64,000 nucleotides of DNA from Tyzzerella sp. (GCA_017465565.1 JAFTWA010000014.1:26441-90440); one strand, 5' to 3'. Shown: positions 7,209 through 16,562, counted from the stretch's first letter. A program made the numbers and translations. Notes: generated by a model from the letters alone, not told the origin.

Positions 7209-9176
7209 CTACTGTCTTGCTCTTTTCTTTAGCTTTGCTCTCTTCCTGGCTCTTTTGATTGTTCTTACAACAAGAGCGATGATTAACACAAGCAGCAGGA
7301 TAACTACCAGAACAACCGCTAAGATAATAAAGAAAAATTTATTTGGATTCTTCACTAAATCCAGGATATTTTTACTCTCTTCTACGACCTTTCTTCCTTC
7401 TTTTGTATTATACTTTTCCGGCACATTCGGAGTACCGTCGCCATCTGTATCTTCAAAAGATTTCATATAGGATGCAATGGCAACCCACGCCTTCAGCTCC
7501 TGGTCTCCTGTCATAATGACTGCGTCTTCATAATTTTCAATTGGTGTACCGTCTGCAAATTTTGGAACAATGGAAAGCAAACCATAAGACATATCAGTTA
7601 CGCCGCCAAGCATCTGTGAAGAATAGAAATCTGTTACTACGTGGTACAGCTTGTCGTCTTCTAATTCCACTCTCTCTTCATTGCCATTGCATAAATACAC
7701 ATCTGTTACTTTATTTAAAATCATACGGTTTGGATTGTAATTCCAATACAATCCATCTGTATAAAGTCTCGCCGTTGTCATGAGGTCCGAAATACTTGCA
7801 TCGATTTCAGCTACCGTCTTCAACTCTGCACCTGTCAAATACACGCTGATAAGCGGATATCCCGGAATACCATCTTCGCCAATCCCAAGTGAAAATGAAT
7901 TGAATACATTTTCTGTTGTAATATTTCCCTTTGCGTACGTATCACGGATGGTTCCTGCAGGTACGACTGCCACATCCACTGGATTAGAATCCAAATCTGA
8001 CATGTTTTCTACCGCATAAGTATAGGCATCTGCCATGATACTTCCAAGATTCAATTCTGTGTGAAGGTCTCCCACTTCCTGACTTGTTGCAAAATCATAC
8101 TCGTTTGTGGCTAAAACCTGGTCCTTTGTAAAACCGAACTGCTCTAAGTATTTGCTGTCAACCATAGCCATGAGTGCGTCTACTTTCGCCTGAGTCTCAG
8201 CATCTGCCTCTATGGTCTCATCTACCTTAATCAGTTCATAATTGTCCATATCCCATCTGCCATCTGCATTCTGGGTCATTGTAAGGTCTCCAAGATATTT
8301 GCCATATTCCGAACAAGATACGATATAAGTATCCCCATGTACAATTGGCTCATCTAATTTGGTGTGCGTGTGACCGCTGATGATAAGGTCAAGCTCTGGC
8401 ACATTTTTTGCAAGAATTTCATCCTCTGATTTTTCATCATCCTCCCATGTTCCACTGTGAGAAACACAGACAATCATATCCACATCTTCATTTTCTTTAA
8501 TATCTGCTACCGTTTCTTGCACCGCTTCCACTGGGTCTTCAAAGGCAAGCGGACAATTTGGCACGCAGTCAAGAGCATCCACACCAAATACGCCTGTGAC
8601 TGCTATATTTACTCCATTTTTCTCTACAACGATGTAGTCTTTGACATCATAATTTTCAAACGCTGCTTTCAGGAGCTTCTGGTCTTCTGTAAGTCCCGCT
8701 TCTTCCATCGCATCCCAGTCCACGTTACAAACGACCATTTCCGGCAGTGCGTCGCCGCTTGCGACTGCAGTATTCATCATATTTGCAAGACCCTCTGCTT
8801 TATAGTCAAACTCATGATTTCCAAGTGTGGTTGCCTCAAATCCAAGTTCGCCCAGCATTCTGATTTCCGAAGCCTCTTCTTCAAAAACCACCTGAATCAG
8901 GGTTCCCATGGCAAAATCCCCAGCATCCAGAAGAAGTGTATCTGGGTTCTCTGCTTTCTGCCCGTTAATTAAAGTTTTGATTTTGGCAAATCCGCCTAGC
9001 ACCTGAGTTTCCCCATCCTCTACCGTGGCAAATTCATTCAGATGGGAATGTGTATCGTGCAAAAACATCACATCCACGCTCTTTGTCTCCCCGGCAGCTG
9101 TCGCATTTTCATAGTATGCCGCCCCTAGAAACAGCATACTCACCGCTAATCCAATGGATAATAATTTCTTTTTCAT
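7209..9176 (-). CDS. Surface-anchored 5'-nucleotidase / UDP-sugar hydrolase-type metallophosphatase
   Basis: 655 aa from ATG 9176. That start overlaps the EamA gene stop as ATGA and has AAAGGA just upstream. Signal peptide at residues 1-28. The calcineurin-like metal motifs are readable: LHDTHSHL (40-46), DAGDF (84-88), GNHEF (119-123), SHSG and SGHTH. A C-terminal 5'-nucleotidase domain follows (PAGTIRDTYAKGNIT..FNSFSLG). It ends with a TM helix and an Arg/Lys tail, so it is held on the outer face of the membrane. It would release nucleosides or phosphate from extracellular nucleotides. Confidence 0.88.
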   Translation of the reverse strand: MKKKLLSIGLAVSMLFLGAAYYENATAAGETKSVDVMFLHDTHSHLNEFATVEDGETQVLGGFAKIKTLINGQKAENPDTLLLDAGDFAMGTLIQVVFEEEASEIRMLGELGFEATTLGNHEFDYKAEGLANMMNTAVASGDALPEMVVCNVDWDAMEEAGLTEDQKLLKAAFENYDVKDYIVVEKNGVNIAVTGVFGVDALDCVPNCPLAFEDPVEAVQETVADIKENEDVDMIVCVSHSGTWEDDEKSEDEILAKNVPELDLIISGHTHTKLDEPIVHGDTYIVSCSEYGKYLGDLTMTQNADGRWDMDNYELIKVDETIEADAETQAKVDALMAMVDSKYLEQFGFTKDQVLATNEYDFATSQEVGDLHTELNLGSIMADAYTYAVENMSDLDSNPVDVAVVPAGTIRDTYAKGNITTENVFNSFSLGIGEDGIPGYPLISVYLTGAELKTVAEIDASISDLMTTARLYTDGLYWNYNPNRMILNKVTDVYLCNGNEERVELEDDKLYHVVTDFYSSQMLGGVTDMSYGLLSIVPKFADGTPIENYEDAVIMTGDQELKAWVAIASYMKSFEDTDGDGTPNVPEKYNTKEGRKVVEESKNILDLVKNPNKFFFIILAVVLVVILLLVLIIALVVRTIKRARKRAKLKKRARQ

Positions 9177-10087
9177 ACCTTTTTCCTTTCTGGCATTGGC
9201 ACCTGTGCCAACACGATTGCTACAAACATAAGGCCACATCCAAGAAGCTCCTGCGTTGTCAAAGTCTCATGCAAAATCACCCAGCCCGTGAGCGCTGATA
9301 CCACCGATTCCAAACATAGAATCAGCGACGCTACGGTTGGATTTACATCCTTCTGTGCTACCACCTGCAGAGTGTACGCCACCCCGCTTGATAATACTCC
9401 CGCATAAAGAATTGGAAGCCATGCAGCCAGAATATTTGCGGTGCCCGGACTTTCTGTGAGAAGCATCACAACTGCTGAAAGTATTCCGCAAGTAAAGAAC
9501 TGAATGCAGGAAATAACCACGCCATCCCCTTTCGGAGAAAAATAGTCGATAATCATAATATGGATGGAAAAAAGGACTGCGCAAATCAGAATGAGCAAAT
9601 CTCCATATGCCAGGACAAATTCCTCACCTGTCATACAAAGCATATAAAGCCCAACTACCGATAATGCAACGCAGAACCAGATAATCTTTGGCACCTTTTT
9701 CTTTAAGAAAAGTCCCATAATCGGAACAATCACCACATAAAGTGCTGTAATAAATCCACCTTTTCCTACGGTCGTATATACAATTCCAACCTGCTGCGCG
9801 TTACTGGCTGCAAATAGTGCCGTTCCGCAGCAGATACCACCAATCAATTCTATCTTCGTTACTACTGGTCTCGGCTCGTCTGATATGGTTCCTTCTTCTC
9901 TTGCTTTCAATTTGCGCAAGAGGAAAATGCAAGGAATCAGAACCAGTCCCCCGATTACACTTCGGACAGCAGTGAAGGTAAAGGGCTCCACATAGTCCAT
10001 TCCCACGCTCTGGGCAACGAAAGCACTGCCCCAGATAAACGCAGTCACTAATAACAGCAATGAGTTTCTTATTTGTTTCGTTTTCAT
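9173..10087 (-). CDS. EamA/DMT-superfamily transporter
   Basis: 304-aa protein with ten predicted TM helices in two EamA repeats. The first begins LLLVTAFIWGSAFVAQSVGMDYV; the second ends LTGWVILHETLTTQELLGCGLMF, the usual conserved ending. Members export amino acids, nucleobases or other metabolites; the substrate is not evident. It starts 2 nt after the ABC transporter stop and shares ATGA with the downstream nucleotidase, so the genes are translationally linked. Confidence 0.88.
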   Translation of the reverse strand: MKTKQIRNSLLLLVTAFIWGSAFVAQSVGMDYVEPFTFTAVRSVIGGLVLIPCIFLLRKLKAREEGTISDEPRPVVTKIELIGGICCGTALFAASNAQQVGIVYTTVGKGGFITALYVVIVPIMGLFLKKKVPKIIWFCVALSVVGLYMLCMTGEEFVLAYGDLLILICAVLFSIHIMIIDYFSPKGDGVVISCIQFFTCGILSAVVMLLTESPGTANILAAWLPILYAGVLSSGVAYTLQVVAQKDVNPTVASLILCLESVVSALTGWVILHETLTTQELLGCGLMFVAIVLAQVPMPERKKV

Positions 10088-10089
10088 CT

Positions 10090-12066
10090 CTAATTTCCCA
10101 TCAATTGTAGTTCATATAATTTCTTATAAAGTCCATCCCTCTGGAGAAGCTCCTGATGATTTCCAGATTCCACGATTTTCCCATGGTGCATAACGATAAT
10201 CGTATCTGCATGCTGAATGGTAGAAAGTCTGTGGGCAACCATAATGGTTGTTCGGCCATCCATAAGTCTCTCCAAGGCCTCAGTAATCAAAGATTCTGTC
10301 TCTGTATCGATATTGGCAGTCGCCTCATCAAGCACCAGAATCTTTGGATCATATGCCAGCGTACGTGCAAAAGAAAGGAGCTGTCTCTGTCCTGCTGAAA
10401 GCGTACTTCCTCTCTCTGTTACCGGTTCATCATACTTCATTGGAAGCTTCTGGATAAACGAATCCGCGTTTACAATCTCCGAAGCGCGTTTGATTTCTTC
10501 CAAAGAAATATTTTCATTGTTCAGCGAAATATTGCTCTTAATATCACCTGTGAAAATAAATACGTCCTGTTGAACCTGTCCAATTGCCGCCCGGAGCACA
10601 TCTGTATCAATATCCAGAATATTGACACCGTCAATCAAAATTTCACCCTTCTGGATGTCAAAGTAGCGTCCAATCAGATTCAAAATCGTTGATTTTCCAG
10701 CTCCTGTTGCACCTACAAAAGCAACCTTCTTTCCTGGTTCAATCGTAAAGCTTACATCCTTCAAAATATAATTATCTTTCTCGTATGCAAACCAGACATT
10801 TTTAAATTCAATGCGGCCATTGATATTGACTCCAACTGGTTTTTCTGGATTTACAATCTCAGGCTTTTCATCCAACACGGTAAAAATCTTTTCCGCTGAA
10901 GCAAGGGCTGACTGTAAGGTTCCGAATTGCTCTGCAAGCTGCTGAATAGGTTCAAAAAATGAACTAATGTATGTAATAAAAATAAATAAGGTTCCAAGCG
11001 ACAGATTTCCTGCAAGCACGAAGGAGCTTCCGCTTCCAATGACAATAATTGTTGCAATGATAGACACCATATAAATAGATGGACGGAAAATAGCAAATGT
11101 CATAACTTCACGGAAATTTGCACGGTACAAATCCTGTGATTTTGCAGTAAATGCGTCATACTTTTCTTTTTCACGCGCAAAAATCTGAATCAGCTTCATA
11201 CCTGAAATATGTTCCGATAAGTAAGTGTTGAGGTCTGTAATCTTATTGCGGGTAATCTGATATGCCTTGCGCGACAATGACCGGAAAACAAATGTCAGCA
11301 CACCTACAACCGGTAATAACAGAAAGGAAATGCCTGCCATACGCGGGTCAATTGAAATCATAACCACCGCATATCCGATAATCTTTACTACGTTCTTAAA
11401 CAAATTCACGATAATTGTCGCAAACAACTCATGAATTGCCTCTGTGTCATTTGAAACACGGGTTACCAGTTTCCCTACTGGTGTCAGGTTAAAGAAATTA
11501 AGTGACAGACTGTGAATATGAGAAAAGATTTGTTCTCTCATCTCATAAATAATGTTCTGCCCCATCTTCTGTAACATCCAGGTGTTTGATGTATTGAGCA
11601 TCAAGCCAAGGAATAACATCAAAAGATACATTCCTGCGGCACGCAGGATACCTATAAAATCATAGTGACGGAGTTCTTTCAGGTCTTCCCTTACAAGAAG
11701 CTTTGCGTTCGTCTCCACATACTCTTTGATTAATTTTTCATCAGCCTCTTTTAAGATTTCGCATTCTTCTGCTGTCAGTTCTTCTGCCATGTAATACTCA
11801 TCTTGATAGAGAATGATCTGATAATATTCTGATGCCCCTTCTTCGGCTGCCTCACGGGAAATCCACAAATCTCCATAAGGCACAGCACCTTCTGCCTCTT
11901 CTGTTGTCACCGCATATGGCTGATGGTAGCCTGTAATATAGAGGTCAATGGCATCCCCAATAATAATCGGACGATAAAGCTCTACCACAATGATAAAAAG
12001 AACCAATATGGTAGCCAGAGTCATGACCCATTTATGAGGTTTCAGATAAGCTAATAATCGTTTCAT
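10090..12066 (-). CDS. BmrD-like half of a heterodimeric ABC exporter
   Basis: 658-aa fused permease-ATPase. Between TM1 and TM2 there is an extra acidic segment of about 80 residues (about 40-125) that should face outside. This is also the hallmark of BmrD/YheH. Walker A GATGAGKST is near residue 452, the signature is LSAGQ, and Walker B LVLDEAT carries the catalytic Glu near 577. With its neighbour, which lacks that Glu, it would form one working and one degenerate ATP site. TAATG overlap with the upstream partner gene. Likely role is export of drugs or peptides. Confidence 0.88.
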   Translation of the reverse strand: MKRLLAYLKPHKWVMTLATILVLFIIVVELYRPIIIGDAIDLYITGYHQPYAVTTEEAEGAVPYGDLWISREAAEEGASEYYQIILYQDEYYMAEELTAEECEILKEADEKLIKEYVETNAKLLVREDLKELRHYDFIGILRAAGMYLLMLFLGLMLNTSNTWMLQKMGQNIIYEMREQIFSHIHSLSLNFFNLTPVGKLVTRVSNDTEAIHELFATIIVNLFKNVVKIIGYAVVMISIDPRMAGISFLLLPVVGVLTFVFRSLSRKAYQITRNKITDLNTYLSEHISGMKLIQIFAREKEKYDAFTAKSQDLYRANFREVMTFAIFRPSIYMVSIIATIIVIGSGSSFVLAGNLSLGTLFIFITYISSFFEPIQQLAEQFGTLQSALASAEKIFTVLDEKPEIVNPEKPVGVNINGRIEFKNVWFAYEKDNYILKDVSFTIEPGKKVAFVGATGAGKSTILNLIGRYFDIQKGEILIDGVNILDIDTDVLRAAIGQVQQDVFIFTGDIKSNISLNNENISLEEIKRASEIVNADSFIQKLPMKYDEPVTERGSTLSAGQRQLLSFARTLAYDPKILVLDEATANIDTETESLITEALERLMDGRTTIMVAHRLSTIQHADTIIVMHHGKIVESGNHQELLQRDGLYKKLYELQLMGN

Positions 12067-13826
12067 TACGCATTCACCTCCTGTGCCCCAATTGCTGCTT
12101 CTAATTGCTGTTTTTCATACATTGCTGAGTAAATTCCCTTTTTAGCAAGCAGTTCTTCGTGGCTTCCAACTTCCACTGCCTCTCCTTTGTCCAGAACCAT
12201 AATAATATCCGCGTTCTGCACAGTCGAAATACGGTGGGCAATGATAATTGTTGTTTTTCCACGTCTATTTTCTTTCAAGTTATGTAAAATATGTTCTTCG
12301 GTATCGGTATCTACCGCTGATAAGGAGTCGTCCAAAATAAGAATTGGAGAATCCTTCATAAGCGCTCTTGCAATCGAGCTTCTCTGTTTCTGTCCACCAG
12401 ACAGTGTTACTCCGCGCTCTCCGACAACCGTATCGTATCCTTCTGGGAAATTGATAATGTTGTCATGAATGCATGCGGCCTCTGCGGCTTTAATCACGGC
12501 ATTGATATCCTGTGATTTTACACCAAAGGCAATATTTGACTTCAGTGTATCCGAGAACAGGAAGTTATCCTGTGGCACATATGCAATATTTTCCCTCAAT
12601 TGCTTTAATGGAAGTTTTCCAATATCATTTCCGTCAATTAAAATCATTCCCGGGTCCGTCTTATAAAGACGAAGTAAGAGATTTACCAAAGTAGACTTTC
12701 CATTGCCAGTACGCCCAATAACCGCAAGTGTCGTTCCTGCCGGCACGTGAAGATGGATATCCTTAAGCACCTCTTCCTTCTGTCCCAAATGCTTAAATGT
12801 GAGATGGGAGAAATCAATTTCTCCGCGAATCTCATCCACATCGATTGTATCCTCTGCATCTGTGATTTCTGTCTTTGCATTCAGGACCTCCTGAATTCTT
12901 CGAATGGAAGCTGCGCCCTGTGTAAACATAATAAATGCTTCCGAACATGCAAGCATTGGCCATACCAACATATTGATATATTGGTTGAACGCCACAAAGC
13001 GGCCCAGGGTAATATCGCCAAGCAAAGTAAGATAACCGCCGTACAACAAGGTTGCCAAACTAGAAAGTCCGATAATAACATCGAGCAGCGGCATCAAAAA
13101 CGCCTGCAGCTTTGCAATACGAAGACTCTTGTCCATCGTATTTTTATTTTCTTTTAGAAACGCTTTCAGTTCTGCTCTTTCTCTTACAAATGCCTTAATA
13201 ACGCGCACACCAGAAAAGCTTTCCTGCACGAAATCTGTCAGACTGGAAATCGCCCCCTGGCGTTCTGCATATAAATTTTCTAACAAATTCCCAAAATGCA
13301 AGTATCCTAAGCAGATGATGAGCATTGGCACCATCGCCAGAAGTGTCAGTTTTAAGTCTACATACACTACCATCTGGAAAATAATCATGACAGTCATAAC
13401 TACCGCATCAAAAACGCAGATGACCGCAGGCCCAATCGCCAGACGCACCGCATTTAAGTCACTGGTAAACCGAGTCATAATATCCCCAGTTTTGTGCGCA
13501 TTAAAATATTCCACATCCAGAGTTTCCAGATGTCCGAACATATCATTTCTTAAATCGCGCTCGATTTTACGTGCACTTCCAAAGAGGAAGAATCGCCATA
13601 AAAATCTTCCAATTGCGAGTGTAAGTCCTAATAAAAAGATTCCGAGGAGACACTCCCTCACTCCAGCCCAGTCGATGGTTCTTGCCGTTAATCCATCCGT
13701 AATGGTACCTGTCAATTTGGGAATAAAGATGTTCGCCACGTCAACCATAAATAATGTGAGAATTCCTGCCACATATCGATATTTGTATTTCTTAACATAA
13801 TTCCAAACAAACGAAATCGCATTCAT
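12066..13826 (-). CDS. BmrC-like half of a heterodimeric ABC exporter
   Basis: 586-aa fused permease-ATPase with six TM helices and a C-terminal nucleotide-binding domain. Walker A GRTGNGKST is near residue 370 and the signature is LSGGQ. Walker B reads ILILDDSLSAVD, so Asp replaces the catalytic Glu. That marks the degenerate half of a heterodimer such as BmrC (585 aa), TM287 or LmrC. Start ATG 13826 is preceded by GGAGGAAG. First gene of the seven-gene run. Confidence 0.9.
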   Translation of the reverse strand: MNAISFVWNYVKKYKYRYVAGILTLFMVDVANIFIPKLTGTITDGLTARTIDWAGVRECLLGIFLLGLTLAIGRFLWRFFLFGSARKIERDLRNDMFGHLETLDVEYFNAHKTGDIMTRFTSDLNAVRLAIGPAVICVFDAVVMTVMIIFQMVVYVDLKLTLLAMVPMLIICLGYLHFGNLLENLYAERQGAISSLTDFVQESFSGVRVIKAFVRERAELKAFLKENKNTMDKSLRIAKLQAFLMPLLDVIIGLSSLATLLYGGYLTLLGDITLGRFVAFNQYINMLVWPMLACSEAFIMFTQGAASIRRIQEVLNAKTEITDAEDTIDVDEIRGEIDFSHLTFKHLGQKEEVLKDIHLHVPAGTTLAVIGRTGNGKSTLVNLLLRLYKTDPGMILIDGNDIGKLPLKQLRENIAYVPQDNFLFSDTLKSNIAFGVKSQDINAVIKAAEAACIHDNIINFPEGYDTVVGERGVTLSGGQKQRSSIARALMKDSPILILDDSLSAVDTDTEEHILHNLKENRRGKTTIIIAHRISTVQNADIIMVLDKGEAVEVGSHEELLAKKGIYSAMYEKQQLEAAIGAQEVNA

Positions 13827-13902
13827 ATTAAATTCTTCCTCCGTCGTAATTTTGCGTTATATTTTATATTAACACACTTTTCCATATTATACAAAATAAA
13901 AC

Positions 13903-13925
13903 AGCGAACCTCTTTGAGATTCACT
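13903..13925 (-). terminator. Terminator of cdd
   Basis: 10-bp stem (AGTGAATCTC / GAGGTTCGCT with two G-U pairs), 3-nt loop, then GTTTTATTTTG on the minus strand. It lies 10 bp past the cdd stop codon. Confidence 0.75.
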
Positions 13926-13934
13926 GCCTTACTT

Positions 13935-14336
13935 TTATAATTTAAATCCATATGGCAATAGTTCCTTTAGAAGAAACTCCTTGTGTCTACCCTCTTCATC
14001 CATAAGTACAATCTGGAATTCTTCCGGATTACAAAATTCCATCATAACCTGTCTGCATACTCCACAGGGAGCGCACATCCCGTCCGGCTCTTTGCCTTCC
14101 ACACCGCCTACAATTGCAATCTTTTCAAATTCTGTCTCGCCCTCTGACACTGCTTTGAAAAATGCCGTTCTCTCCGCACAGTTTGTCGGGGTATAGGCCG
14201 CATTTTCAATATTACATCCGTGATAGATTTTCCCACTTTTTGCCAGGAGGGCAGCCCCTACCTGAAAATGCGAATATGGAGAATAGGATTTCTCTCTCGC
14301 CTTCTTAGCTTCCAGAATTAATTCTTCATTTTTCAT
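13935..14336 (-). CDS. cdd: Cytidine deaminase
   Basis: 133-aa homotetramer-type cytidine deaminase converting cytidine or deoxycytidine to uridine or deoxyuridine in pyrimidine salvage. The zinc site is intact: CAE in TNCAERTAFF and the CAPCGVCRQ pair of cysteines. SPYSHFQVGAALL is the family's N-terminal motif. It is the last gene of an operon behind two CobW-type GTPase genes (16-bp gap). Since the enzyme needs zinc, this context fits zinc supply to a client (inference). Confidence 0.95.
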   Translation of the reverse strand: MKNEELILEAKKAREKSYSPYSHFQVGAALLAKSGKIYHGCNIENAAYTPTNCAERTAFFKAVSEGETEFEKIAIVGGVEGKEPDGMCAPCGVCRQVMMEFCNPEEFQIVLMDEEGRHKEFLLKELLPYGFKL

Positions 14337-14352
14337 TCTATCATACCACCTG

Positions 14353-15291
14353 TTATCCCATATATACTATTTCATCTTCTGGTTTTTCTGTTGGCTCCAT
14401 GTCAATCAAGGATAGTACCGGCTGCATTTCACTTCCCCCTGGAAACACCTCAAATTCTACACGCGCCCGCACCTTCATCCACTGCATTTTCTGAATAGCA
14501 ACCGTTCTGCCTGCTTTACATGGATAACCATATAAGCCAACATCATCTGCGCAGCATGTCATAATCTGGCGCACTGGCACAAACATGTTATCAGCCATAC
14601 CTTTTGGATGAATGGTCTGCGCCTTAAATTCAATTTCCTTGTGCTCATAATATCTCGGATGGTCAATTATATCTACAAACCAGATACCAAAATCATCGTC
14701 CTCAATCACAATCTTATCACCACTTATATCATATGGCAAATCTTCTGCCGATGGCTGAATGACCTGCCCATTCATATCTTCAAAAATAAGCTGTGCCATC
14801 GGATTTTGCACCTTTACCGCACGGCGGAACCCAGCACGGTCAACCGTTTCTGGACAACGATTTACCACGATAAGCTGCGACTCTACTAATTGCTCCATCA
14901 TAAGATTGCGCATGTTCTTCAAATACATATCAAGGGTTTGTCCATCAACGGTAGAATAAACACCTGCAAGTTCCCAGTTTCTCGGATACTTAATCGAAAG
15001 CAAATCTTCCAGCTTCCACATGCCATTGTATTCAATCACGACCTGCTCCGGCCGATACATTCTCTCACAATTCTTGAAAAACGGAGTGTTGAGCTGCGAA
15101 AACTCTTCGATTTGGAGAAGAATCATGTTATTTTCTTTTAAATATTCTTTGGAATACTCTTCTTCCCCTTCTTCACACGAGATAAGAAGTGTCAGACCGT
15201 CCTCAATCCAGTCCTGCTTCATGAGTGTCTCTTTTACAAGCGTTGTTTTCCCACTATCTAAAAACCCTGTACATATAAATACTGGTATCAA
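14353..15291 (-). CDS. CobW-like GTPase with a C-terminal YcgQ/DUF1980-like region
   Basis: 312 aa. The N-terminal half is a G3E GTPase with Walker A GFLDSGKTT, but it lacks the CxCC metal motif of classical CobW proteins. After residue ~215 it has a beta-rich region with FVPVRQIMTCCADDVGLYG, which resembles the conserved block of the YcgQ/TIGR03943 family, often near zinc genes. A role in metal handling or redox is inferred. The gene is 15 bp after the His-rich CobW gene and 16 bp before cdd. Confidence 0.75.
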   Translation of the reverse strand: MIPVFICTGFLDSGKTTLVKETLMKQDWIEDGLTLLISCEEGEEEYSKEYLKENNMILLQIEEFSQLNTPFFKNCERMYRPEQVVIEYNGMWKLEDLLSIKYPRNWELAGVYSTVDGQTLDMYLKNMRNLMMEQLVESQLIVVNRCPETVDRAGFRRAVKVQNPMAQLIFEDMNGQVIQPSAEDLPYDISGDKIVIEDDDFGIWFVDIIDHPRYYEHKEIEFKAQTIHPKGMADNMFVPVRQIMTCCADDVGLYGYPCKAGRTVAIQKMQWMKVRARVEFEVFPGGSEMQPVLSLIDMEPTEKPEDEIVYMG

Positions 15292-15306
15292 TTTTTGCCA
15301 CCCCCA

Positions 15307-16428
15307 TTAAATATGGAATAATTTTAGTAATTCGTCTTCTTTCAAATCTGTACCAATTACACAGACACGTCCTGTATAATCCGGCTTTCCATCGCGAACT
15401 TCGTGCTCCTCTGGAACGAGGTCAAATTGCTTCCATGAACCATCTGCCATGGCGATGATACCTTTCGCACGGAGTACCGTTCCATAAGCTTCGCTTTCTG
15501 CTAATGCGTTTACAATCGCATCTAATTCTTCTGCTGTATATTTGTGTGCTGTTTCTTGGCCCCAGCTTGTAAACACTTCATCTGCATGATGGTGGTGATG
15601 ATGGTCATGATCGTGGTGGTGATGCCCGCAGCCGCATGTGCATTCTTCACCATGGTCGTGGTGATGGTGTTCATGATGGTCATGGTGGTGTCCGCAACCG
15701 CAGTCATGTTCATGATGATGATGTCCACAGCCACAACTGCATTCATCACCATGATCATGGTGATGATGGTGACCATGGTCATGACCACAACCACATTCGT
15801 GCTCATGTTCGTGCTCATGATGCATATGAAGTTCATCATGCTCTAACGCATGTCTGATAGCCTCACCTTCCAATTGGTCCCATGGAGTAGAAATGATTGT
15901 TGCATTTTCATTTTCATGGCGAAGCAAATGTACACGCTCTTCAATCTTCTCATCTGTCATCATCTGTGTACGGCTGATTACGATTGTAGAAGCATGCGCC
16001 ACCTGATCCTGGAAAAACTCCCCAAAGTTTTTCAAATATAATTTTGCCTTCTTTCCATCCACTACTGCAATCTTTGCACAGATTTCGATGTCTGCATCTG
16101 CTTTTACGTCTTCTACTGCCTTCACAACATCTGAAAGCTTGCCAACGCCTGATGGCTCAATAATGACACGGTCTGGATGATATTCATCAATCACCTTTTT
16201 AAGTGCCTTACTGAAATCACCAACCAGTGTACAGCAGATGCATCCTGAATTCATCTCTGTGATTTCAATTCCTGCATCCTGCAAAAATCCACCGTCGATT
16301 CCGATTTCACCAAACTCATTTTCGATTAATACTAATTTCTGTCCAGCATATACCTGGTTGATCAATTGTTTAATAAATGTTGTTTTTCCAGCTCCCAAAA
16401 AACCAGAAATAATATCTACTTTTGTCAT
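15307..16428 (-). CDS. CobW-family metallochaperone GTPase with a His/Cys-rich segment
   Basis: 373-aa G3E GTPase, the ZNG1/YeiR/CobW type that loads zinc or another metal into client proteins. Walker A GFLGAGKTT is at 9-17, the metal motif CICC at 63-66, and EPSGVGK follows. Residues 197-281 hold 41 His and 10 Cys, arranged as repeats of CGCGHHH and HHDHG, a likely zinc store. A CobW C-terminal domain follows. Start ATG 16428 has GAGGT upstream. First gene of the operon with a second CobW-like gene and cdd. Confidence 0.9.
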   Translation of the reverse strand: MTKVDIISGFLGAGKTTFIKQLINQVYAGQKLVLIENEFGEIGIDGGFLQDAGIEITEMNSGCICCTLVGDFSKALKKVIDEYHPDRVIIEPSGVGKLSDVVKAVEDVKADADIEICAKIAVVDGKKAKLYLKNFGEFFQDQVAHASTIVISRTQMMTDEKIEERVHLLRHENENATIISTPWDQLEGEAIRHALEHDELHMHHEHEHEHECGCGHDHGHHHHHDHGDECSCGCGHHHHEHDCGCGHHHDHHEHHHHDHGEECTCGCGHHHHDHDHHHHHHADEVFTSWGQETAHKYTAEELDAIVNALAESEAYGTVLRAKGIIAMADGSWKQFDLVPEEHEVRDGKPDYTGRVCVIGTDLKEDELLKLFHI

Positions 16429-16457
16429 ATCAAATTACCTCATCTAAATTATAAAAA

Positions 16458-16473
16458 GTTAGTTCCTACTAAC
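16458..16473 (-). promoter_or_regulatory. Candidate operator at the CobW operon start
   Basis: Inverted repeat GTTAGT-AGGA-ACTAAC. It covers the transcription start predicted from the promoter at 16479-16507, the place for a repressor. It loosely resembles TTAG..CTAA palindromes of metal-sensing repressors. The regulator is not identified in this window. Confidence 0.4.
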
Positions 16474-16478
16474 GATTC

Positions 16479-16507
16479 ATTATACTACTCTGCCATCCAA
16501 AGGTCAA
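16479..16507 (-). promoter_or_regulatory. Promoter of the CobW-CobW2-cdd operon
   Basis: Minus strand: -35 TTGACC (16502-16507), 17-bp spacer, -10 TATAAT (16479-16484), about 50 bp upstream of the CobW ATG. Confidence 0.65.
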
Positions 16508-16514
16508 CCCAACG

Positions 16515-16542
16515 AAAAAAGGAACACTTTTTCCAAGTGTCC
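16515..16542 (-). terminator. Terminator of the SDR gene
   Basis: Stem GGACACTT(GG) / (A)AAGTGTTCC followed by six T on the minus strand, 20 bp beyond the stop at 16563. It separates this gene from the CobW operon. Confidence 0.8.
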
Positions 16543-16562
16543 CCAATTCTTTTTCCGTTATT

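Noticed and set aside
13129-13800. 223-codon plus-strand ORF
   Set aside because: Antisense to the BmrC-like ABC transporter gene. The Arg/Ser/Thr-rich translation matches no family I know.
15522-15857. Met/Thr-rich and His-rich ORFs in several frames
   Set aside because: All are frame shadows of the His/Cys-repeat codons of the CobW gene.
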